This document shows positions 59,099-64,000 of a stretch of DNA of 64,000 bases, one piece after another. Both the position numbers and the translations under genes were made by a program. The stretch's first letter is position 1; every line of letters starts with the position of its first letter. The stretch is taken from contig NZ_CANLSU010000007.1 in assembly GCF_947493875.1 (NCBI RefSeq), forward strand, positions 86,151 through 150,150, in the 5' to 3' direction. The notes beneath the pieces were generated by a model that worked only from the letters and a program-made list of their open reading frames with translations, had not been told where the DNA came from and did no database searches. The stretch comes from an uncultured Marinococcus sp. (GTDB lineage Bacteria; Bacillota; Bacilli; Bacillales; Marinococcaceae).

Positions 59099-60085
59099 TT
59101 AGTCATTGTATTCTTTTTCAAATGCTTTCGTGCTTCTCACTGTATCAATCGGACGCACGGATGCTTCGATCTGTTCGCGCTGCGGCTCGAGCATCGGTGG
59201 CAGAGCGAGATTTTCTCCAAGGGTCTCATATGGTTCGTCGCCCATGAATCCCGGTCCGTCCGTCGCAAATTCAAATAAAATCTGCGGTGCTACCTGAGAA
59301 TAGAGTGATTCAAAATAATGCCGGTTCACGTACCCTGACGTGCGGAAACGAAAGTCCGCCATCCGCTGAATCCAGGCTTCGAGCTCCTCGCGGTCCTTCA
59401 CCCGGAAGGCCGAGTGGTGTACGGTGCCAAAGCCCTGACGCGCCGGCGGAAGCACCGCGTTGTATTCGACGATCACCTGGGCGCCGTTTCCTCCTTCTCC
59501 GACCTCAAATAAATGAAAGGAGCCGTCATGGCCAATTTCTTCAAACATGAGCACGCGCTCCATCATTTCTTTAAAATAGTCAATGTTGTCAATACGGACG
59601 TAAATAGGCCCAAGCCCCGTAATCGCATACTCATCCGGAACAGGACCGTTTTTCCACGGCTTGCCTGCCGGCACTCCTTCATTGTTTTCATCGGAAACAA
59701 GTTCATACTGCTGTTCGTCAAAATCAACAAATGGGAGCCGTTTTTTGCCAAATCGTTCGTAAATGCCCTGATGCTTAACGTCTTTTCGGTCAAACCGCTT
59801 TTCCCAGTACGCTAAAGCTTCGTCACTAGGGACCCGGAAAGATGTGCGCGCGATCTCGTTCGTGCCGTGTGTGCCTTTAGGGATACCCGGAAAATCAAAA
59901 AAGGTCATGTCCGTACCGGCGTTGCCTTCATCGTCGGAAAAAAACAAATGGTACGTCTGAATATCGTCCTGATTGACGGTTTTTTTGATCAGTCTCATGC
60001 CTAATACGTACGTAAAGAACTCATAATTTTTTTCTGCACTGCTCGTAATAGCTGTTACGTGGTGCAGGCCTCTGATTCCTTCCAC
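59099..60085 (-). CDS. Ring-cleaving dioxygenase, MhqO/MhqE family (copy 2)
   Basis: A 328-residue two-module VOC protein related to MhqO/MhqE of B. subtilis, which help detoxify quinones and catechols. GLHHVTAITSSAEKNYEFFTYVLGMRLIKKTVNQDD is the N-terminal module with its His; GTVHHSAFRV and ILFEFATDGPGFM give the second His and the Glu of the metal site. GTG 60085 behind GGGAGG. It lies beyond a terminator from the mhqO-mhqD-wrbA genes, so it probably has its own promoter. Confidence 0.9.
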   Translation of the reverse strand: MEGIRGLHHVTAITSSAEKNYEFFTYVLGMRLIKKTVNQDDIQTYHLFFSDDEGNAGTDMTFFDFPGIPKGTHGTNEIARTSFRVPSDEALAYWEKRFDRKDVKHQGIYERFGKKRLPFVDFDEQQYELVSDENNEGVPAGKPWKNGPVPDEYAITGLGPIYVRIDNIDYFKEMMERVLMFEEIGHDGSFHLFEVGEGGNGAQVIVEYNAVLPPARQGFGTVHHSAFRVKDREELEAWIQRMADFRFRTSGYVNRHYFESLYSQVAPQILFEFATDGPGFMGDEPYETLGENLALPPMLEPQREQIEASVRPIDTVRSTKAFEKEYND

Positions 60086-60126
60086 CCTGTGTTCCTCCCT
60101 TGTTCTAATGCTTTATTAAATTCCGC

Positions 60127-60154
60127 ATAAAAGGGGCGCGTACGCCCCCCTTTT
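60127..60154 (-). terminator. Terminator after wrbA
   Basis: AAAAGGGGCG pairs with CGCCCC..TTTT across CGTACG; T run on the minus strand. Just beyond the wrbA stop. Confidence 0.82.
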
Positions 60155-60156
60155 GA

Positions 60157-60774
60157 CTACTGCTGCTCCATGCCCTTTTTCACCCATGAAGCTACTGTTA
60201 CTGTACGCTTCGCCTGATGCTTGACGGCTTCTTCAATGTCTTCCTGCATGTTGCCTTCCTGGTCAACCGTGACACTTGTGCCATAAGGATTGCCGCCGGA
60301 CGCAAACGTTACTGGGTCTGTGTAGCCCGGAGAAGCGATAATGGCTCCCCAATGCATCATCGTCGTATAAAGGTTTTTCACTGTAGCTTCCTGTCCGCCG
60401 TGAGGATTCTGGGCGGAGGACATACCGCTTACTACTTTATTGACCAGCTGGCCGTTCATCCACAGGCCGCCGGTAGTATCAATGAACTGCTTCATCTGTG
60501 CCGGCAGGTTGCCAAAACGCGTCGGCATGCTGAAAATAAAGGCGTCTGCCCATTCCAGGTCAGCAAGTGTTGCTTCGGGAATATGAGAGGTGTCTTCGAG
60601 ATGCTGCTTCCAGGCCGGATTTGCATGCACCGCTTCGTCAGGGGCAAGCTCCGGAACACGGACGAGCTTCGCTTCCGCTCCGGCTGCCTCTGCGCCTTCC
60701 ACGGCCCATTGTCCCATTGTGTAGTTTGTGCCTGTTGCGCTGTAATAAATAACTGCTACTTTTACGTTTTCCAT
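60157..60774 (-). CDS. wrbA: NAD(P)H:quinone oxidoreductase WrbA
   Basis: Type IV flavodoxin-like enzyme that reduces quinones by two electrons, avoiding semiquinone. 205 residues from ATG 60774, behind AAGGAG (a longer frame to 60822 is possible). AVIYYSATGTNYTMGQWAVEGA is the FMN-phosphate loop and SMPTRFGNLPAQMKQFID the isoalloxazine loop. Fits the quinone-resistance cluster. Confidence 0.93.
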   Translation of the reverse strand: MENVKVAVIYYSATGTNYTMGQWAVEGAEAAGAEAKLVRVPELAPDEAVHANPAWKQHLEDTSHIPEATLADLEWADAFIFSMPTRFGNLPAQMKQFIDTTGGLWMNGQLVNKVVSGMSSAQNPHGGQEATVKNLYTTMMHWGAIIASPGYTDPVTFASGGNPYGTSVTVDQEGNMQEDIEEAVKHQAKRTVTVASWVKKGMEQQ

Positions 60775-60902
60775 TGCTTCATCGCTCCTTGTATTTTGCT
60801 TCAAAAAATCAAATAGTCCCACTTTCGTGCACCACCATTTCGTTTATTCCTGCTTGCTTCTATCAGGCTATGCGCTCCCTTCACGCACGAGAAGTGACTG
60901 GA

Positions 60903-61511
60903 TTACAGCACAGAGTTTTTATACCAGGCAGCCGCCTGCTCCACTTCTTCTTTTGTCAGCTGATGACCCCCGTCCTCCCAGTGAAGGGTGACCTCAGCAC
61001 CGGCTGCTTCAAGCATTTTCGCCAGTTCTTCTGTTTCTTCCGGACGGCAGATCGGATCATTTTTCCCCGCTCCAATAAATACGGGCAGGCCGGTTAAATC
61101 CGGAAGCTCTATGCCCCGGCGTGGCACCATCGGATGAAAAAGCGCTGCCCCCTTCACCGGCTCTTCGTAATGAAAGAGCAGGTTCGCAGCAATGTTGGCG
61201 CCGTTGGAATATCCGATTGCCACAACATTTTTCCGGTCAAAGGAATGTTCTGCAGAAGCGGTGTCGATAAATCCGTAAAGCTCTTCCGTCTGCTTCATTA
61301 AGTCTTCTTCATCAAACACGCCTTCGGCCAGCCGTTTAAAAAATCTTGGCATGCCATTTTCTGTAATATTTCCACGCACACCAAGCACCGAAGCGGAATC
61401 ATCTATCATTCCTGCCACCGGCAATAGATCGTTTTCCGTTCCTCCTGTGCCGTGAAGAAGCATAAATGTCGGTTTGTTCTGGTCAGTTCCCTGTTGAAAA
61501 ATGTGTTTCAC
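60903..61511 (-). CDS. mhqD: Carboxylesterase-like hydrolase MhqD
   Basis: A 202-residue alpha/beta-hydrolase with LLHGTGGTENDLLP, nucleophile elbow GYSNGAN and catalytic Asp/His in GAGKNDPICRP and DGGHQLTKEE. MhqD in B. subtilis belongs to the MhqR regulon for methylhydroquinone resistance. GTG start overlaps the mhqO stop by one base behind AGGAGG, so translation is coupled. Confidence 0.9.
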   Translation of the reverse strand: MKHIFQQGTDQNKPTFMLLHGTGGTENDLLPVAGMIDDSASVLGVRGNITENGMPRFFKRLAEGVFDEEDLMKQTEELYGFIDTASAEHSFDRKNVVAIGYSNGANIAANLLFHYEEPVKGAALFHPMVPRRGIELPDLTGLPVFIGAGKNDPICRPEETEELAKMLEAAGAEVTLHWEDGGHQLTKEEVEQAAAWYKNSVL

Positions 61512-62446
61512 TATAATCCTCCTTTTTTTGCAGCGTCTACCGGTTCCAGTGACGCTTCAATCTGCTTTCGTCTGGGCTCCAGCCATACAGGCAGCTTTAA
61601 TTCCTGTCCCAGCTGCTCGAGCGGCTCATCCCGGGTAAATCCCGGGGGATCGGTCGCAATCTCAAACAATAAGCCACCGTGCTCGCGGAAATAAATGGCT
61701 TTGAAATAATCACGGTCCTTCACTTCTGTGGGCACGTAGCCATGGGCCGTCATCTGTTGCTGCCATTCGAGCTGGTCCGCATCATCCCGAGCCCGGAAAG
61801 CTATATGGTGCACAGTACCTGTTCCAAGCTCTCCCCTTGGAACGGGAGCTGTACTGATATCAATGGTATTACCGACAGAGGCTTCGGTCTGGAAACGCAG
61901 ATACGTCCCATCCTGCCCCGCATAATTCATTCCCAGCACCTGCTCGAGAAGATCAGCTGTCTGGTGAGGTGCCCCGGAATTCAGTACCGCCCCGGCAAAT
62001 CCCTGAATGGCGTAAGCCTCAGGCACCATTGAAGAACTATTCCTGTTCAGCGGACGTTCCGTCAGCTCTAAATGAAGGCCGTGTGGATCCTGAAAGCGAA
62101 GATACGTTTCGTTGTATCTTTCGAATTGTTCTACTTTCACCCCTAAAGCCGTGAGGCGTTCCTTCCAGAAGCCAAGACTCCCGGCAGGGACAGCGAACAC
62201 CGTGGTATCCACCTGGCCGCTTCCAGTCCGCCCTTTACGCGCCTCATTCCAGGGGAAAAACGTCATAATGGTGCCCGGCGAACCTTCCCTGTCGCCAAAG
62301 TACAGATGATACGTGCCGGGATCATCAAAATTAACGGTTTTTTTAACAAGTCTTAAACCAAGAACCTCCAAATAAAAGGCGATATTTTCTTTTGGGCTTT
62401 CTACAATGGCCGTAATGTGATGAATACCAGCGGTTTTTTTCTCCAT
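61511..62446 (-). CDS. mhqO: Ring-cleaving dioxygenase MhqO (copy 1)
   Basis: A 311-residue two-module VOC dioxygenase; paralogue of the 59099 gene. GIHHITAIVESPKENIAFYLEVLGLRLVKKTVNFDDP opens module 1, GTVHHIAFRARDD is in module 2, and LLFEIATDPPGF holds the metal Glu. ATG 62446 is used since GAGG lies six bases upstream. A palindromic operator stands about 40 bases before it. First of mhqO-mhqD, likely with wrbA downstream. Confidence 0.92.
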   Translation of the reverse strand: MEKKTAGIHHITAIVESPKENIAFYLEVLGLRLVKKTVNFDDPGTYHLYFGDREGSPGTIMTFFPWNEARKGRTGSGQVDTTVFAVPAGSLGFWKERLTALGVKVEQFERYNETYLRFQDPHGLHLELTERPLNRNSSSMVPEAYAIQGFAGAVLNSGAPHQTADLLEQVLGMNYAGQDGTYLRFQTEASVGNTIDISTAPVPRGELGTGTVHHIAFRARDDADQLEWQQQMTAHGYVPTEVKDRDYFKAIYFREHGGLLFEIATDPPGFTRDEPLEQLGQELKLPVWLEPRRKQIEASLEPVDAAKKGGL

Positions 62447-62482
62447 ATCCATCCTCTTTTCAGCATTTATTTCGAAACCATA

Positions 62483-62500
62483 TATCTTTAATTCAAGATA
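62483..62500. promoter_or_regulatory. MhqR-type operator before mhqO
   Basis: TATCTTTAATTCAAGATA, a near-perfect 18-bp palindrome, in the mhqR-mhqO gap. It shares both arms TATCTT/AAGATA with the site before mhqR and resembles the known MhqR site, which has TATCT/AGATA arms. Confidence 0.75.
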
Positions 62501-62515
62501 TTAACGTAAAAAAAT

Positions 62516-62959
62516 TTATTTTTCGAGAGAAAGACCTAATTTTTTCAGAAGAGCTATAAATGTTTCTTTTTCCTCGTCATCAAGCACACTGAACATTTCC
62601 TGAATAGCTGCCTGGTGGAGGGGAAATATCTCATCCATCAACGACGAGCCTTCTTCTGTAATACGTACATTAATAATTCTCCGATCCTCCGGGCACCGGG
62701 TCCGGAAAAGATATTTTTTCTTTTCGAGTTTATCAATAACGTAGGTCATGCTTCCGCTCGAAAGCAGTATTTTTTCACCGATGCGCTGAATAGCCTGTTC
62801 TCCTTTGTGGTACAAAAGCTCAAGCACAGCAAATTCAGTAGGATTCAAACCATGGGCACGTATATCCTCCCGAATTTTTTCTTCCACTGCGTGATTGGCT
62901 CTCGATAACACAACTAATGATTTTAAAGCGAGGTCCTGCCCGCTCGTAGGATTGCTCAT
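62516..62959 (-). CDS. mhqR: MarR-family quinone-sensing repressor MhqR
   Basis: A 147-residue MarR repressor. NPTEFAVLELLYHKGEQAIQRIGEKILLSSGSMTYVIDKLEKKKY is the winged HTH and DRRIINVRITEEG the wing. Resembles MhqR of B. subtilis, which senses quinones and electrophiles. ATG 62959 has GGTG and AAGG upstream. The gene carries its own operator and strong promoter. Regulated mhqO-mhqD lie directly downstream. Confidence 0.9.
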   Translation of the reverse strand: MSNPTSGQDLALKSLVVLSRANHAVEEKIREDIRAHGLNPTEFAVLELLYHKGEQAIQRIGEKILLSSGSMTYVIDKLEKKKYLFRTRCPEDRRIINVRITEEGSSLMDEIFPLHQAAIQEMFSVLDDEEKETFIALLKKLGLSLEK

Positions 62960-62980
62960 GCTCACCATATCCTTAATTCA

Positions 62981-63002
62981 ATTATCTTTAATTAAAGATA
63001 AT
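62981..63002. promoter_or_regulatory. MhqR operator overlapping its own promoter
   Basis: Perfect 22-bp palindrome; each half reads ATTATCTTTAA. It covers the -10 edge and the expected start point of the mhqR promoter, so bound repressor would block transcription. Confidence 0.85.
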
Positions 63003-63029
63003 ATTACACTTTGCTTTTTCATGTGTCAA
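63001..63029 (-). promoter_or_regulatory. mhqR promoter
   Basis: Minus strand TTGACA, 17 bases, TAATAT; start point near 62994, inside the palindrome. Confidence 0.85.
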
Positions 63030-63132
63030 GGTCCAGGCGAATGTTTTAAGAAAAGGTCCGTATGTTTGAGTACCAGCATAGCTTTGCTGATTAAAGAACG
63101 ACCTTAATTGAAATCATTTTTTCTCTCCCATA

Positions 63133-63167
63133 AATAAAGCCGGCCCGAGAAGCCGGCCGGCTTTATT
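63133..63167 (-). terminator. Terminator after the 83-residue gene
   Basis: AATAAAGCCGG/CCGGCTTTATT arms, more GC pairs inside; the left arm ends in TTTATTT on the minus strand. It overlaps the stop codon. Confidence 0.75.
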
Positions 63168-63414
63168 CGTTTTCCCCTTTTTCCAGCGTACCTTCTAAAT
63201 TAAAAACAACGCCGCGCTGCTCTATTTTTGTTTGGCCCATTTCAAATAATACTGTTCCAGCCTGCGGAGTAAGCCGGTCCTTAGTTTCGTAGTTCACGTG
63301 TACAGCCCGTTCGTTGTTTTTTTCCACGAAATTGATCGTGTACTGAATATTATGGCCGTCGGTGCTTTTTGTAGTGTGTGTGCCTTTTTCTGGTTTGAAC
63401 GTAATTTCGGTCAT
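63163..63414 (-). CDS. Uncharacterised 83-residue protein
   Basis: Not recognised. Beta-rich, charged, no signal or membrane segment; MTEITFKPEKGTHTTKSTDG start, HVNYETKDRLTPQAG middle. ATG lies behind GGGAGG with nine-base spacing and a terminator ends it, so it is a real gene. Confidence 0.72.
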   Translation of the reverse strand: MTEITFKPEKGTHTTKSTDGHNIQYTINFVEKNNERAVHVNYETKDRLTPQAGTVLFEMGQTKIEQRGVVFNLEGTLEKGENE

Positions 63415-63481
63415 TGGAAAACCTCCCTTTTGTTACGGTCTGGTTTTCTTTACCCGCATTGGGCTTACGTTCAACCTTTTC

Positions 63482-64000
63482 TTACGAAGCGATTTTCAAC
63501 CTCTGACCGACACTGATTATCCCCGTATTGGAAATGTTGTTGTCGGCCGCAATTTTTTGAACGGTGGTATTGTATCTTCCTGCAATGCTGTACAACGTAT
63601 CACCTGATTTCACCGTGTACATTGTGGATGAGGCTGGCGGAGAGGCTGTGCCTTTACCCGGGATTTCCAGCACCTGGCCGACCCGGATCACGTTCGAGCT
63701 TGTCGGAATGCCGTTCGCTTTTTTCAGCTCGGTCACGCTTACATCATTGCGGCTGGCGATGCTGTACAGCGTGTCACCCGATTTTACCGTGTACGAGCCG
63801 GATTCAGCCGGAGGCGGAGTAGTGGTCCCCTTGTCCGGGATTTTCAGCACCTGACCGATCCGTATCACGTTCGAGCTTGTCGAAATGCCGTTCGCTTTTT
63901 TCAGCTCGGTCACGCTTACAGCGTTGCGGCTGGCGATGCTGTACAGCGTGTCACCCGATTTTACCGTGTACGAGCCGGATTCAGCCGGAGGCGGAGTAGT
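63482..64000 (-). CDS. LysM-repeat cell-wall protein (5' end beyond window)
   Basis: The C-terminal 172 residues are visible; the frame is open through the right edge. It contains three LysM domains (YTVKSGDTLYSIA three times, each with GQVLKIP, GQVLEIP or GQRLKIA), joined by short Pro/Ser/Thr linkers. LysM binds peptidoglycan or chitin, so the protein is secreted and wall bound; the catalytic part, if any, lies outside. In many Bacillaceae such repeats come before or after NlpC/P60 or G5/3D domains. Confidence 0.93.
   Translation of the reverse strand, partial: TTPPPAESGSYTVKSGDTLYSIASRNAVSVTELKKANGISTSSNVIRIGQVLKIPDKGTTTPPPAESGSYTVKSGDTLYSIASRNDVSVTELKKANGIPTSSNVIRVGQVLEIPGKGTASPPASSTMYTVKSGDTLYSIAGRYNTTVQKIAADNNISNTGIISVGQRLKIAS
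63721..64000. repeat. Tandem DNA repeat inside the LysM gene
   Basis: The 177-bp unit starting near 63721 recurs near 63898 with almost no change (about 100 bases compared before the window edge), giving 59-residue LysM units. This points to recent in-frame duplication. Confidence 0.85.

Overview
The window looks like chromosome from a Bacillaceae member (Firmicutes), probably a salt- or alkali-tolerant relative of Bacillus. The basis is gene order: guaA-pbuG, purEKBCSQLFMNHD, yerA, yerC, pcrB-pcrA-ligA-camS, gatCAB and dgkB follow the Bacillus subtilis order, read here on the minus strand, and yeaC-yeaD-yebA sits upstream of guaA as in that species. Strong AGGAGG-type ribosome binding sites and many intrinsic terminators fit this. 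The many acidic proteins suggest a halophile, but that is only an inference. No rRNA, tRNA, CRISPR array or insertion sequence was seen.

Layout. 1-2.2 kb: end of an acetaldehyde-type aldehyde dehydrogenase with its usual DUF779 partner, then a GNAT acetyltransferase. 2.2-5.6 kb: dgkB, then an accessory segment set between dgkB and gatB. It holds an AT-rich PlcR-like regulator, a divergent 35-codon secreted-peptide gene too short for routine gene calling, an orphan small gene and a second GNAT. 5.6-17.7 kb: gatBAC, camS, ligA, pcrA, pcrB, yerC and yerA. 18-31.2 kb: the twelve-gene IMP biosynthesis operon, preceded by a guanine-type purine riboswitch and an inverted pair of PurR boxes. 31.2-39.1 kb: yebG, an M20 amidohydrolase, a NERD-domain membrane protein, an alkyladenine DNA glycosylase, a YhdH-type reductase, then pbuG and guaA under a second guanine-type riboswitch with a very clear terminator. 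39.1-43.4 kb: transglutaminase/DUF58/MoxR operon. 43.5-55.6 kb: accessory genes, namely an Lrp regulator, a YitT protein, a Fic toxin with VbhA-like antitoxin, a VOC protein, a Fur-boxed siderophore ABC transporter, an APH-GNAT pair, two tandem 102-residue paralogues of unknown function, an acyltransferase, a membrane-anchored esterase and an SDR. 55.7-59 kb: Nudix plus PLD-helicase-DUF3427. 59-63 kb: an MhqR quinone/electrophile-resistance cluster with two matching palindromic operators. 63.1-64 kb: a small unknown gene and the 3' part of a LysM-repeat protein.

The most interesting item is the regulator and peptide pair at 3.2-4.45 kb. The regulator resembles PlcR. The divergent gene has its own ribosome binding site and terminator. 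It encodes a signal-peptide-like precursor ending in VNLPGVA, which lines up with the B. cereus PapR signal ADLPFEF (shared [D/N]-L-P). I read it as a probable undescribed peptide quorum-sensing system of the RNPP family, inserted into an otherwise conserved housekeeping region.
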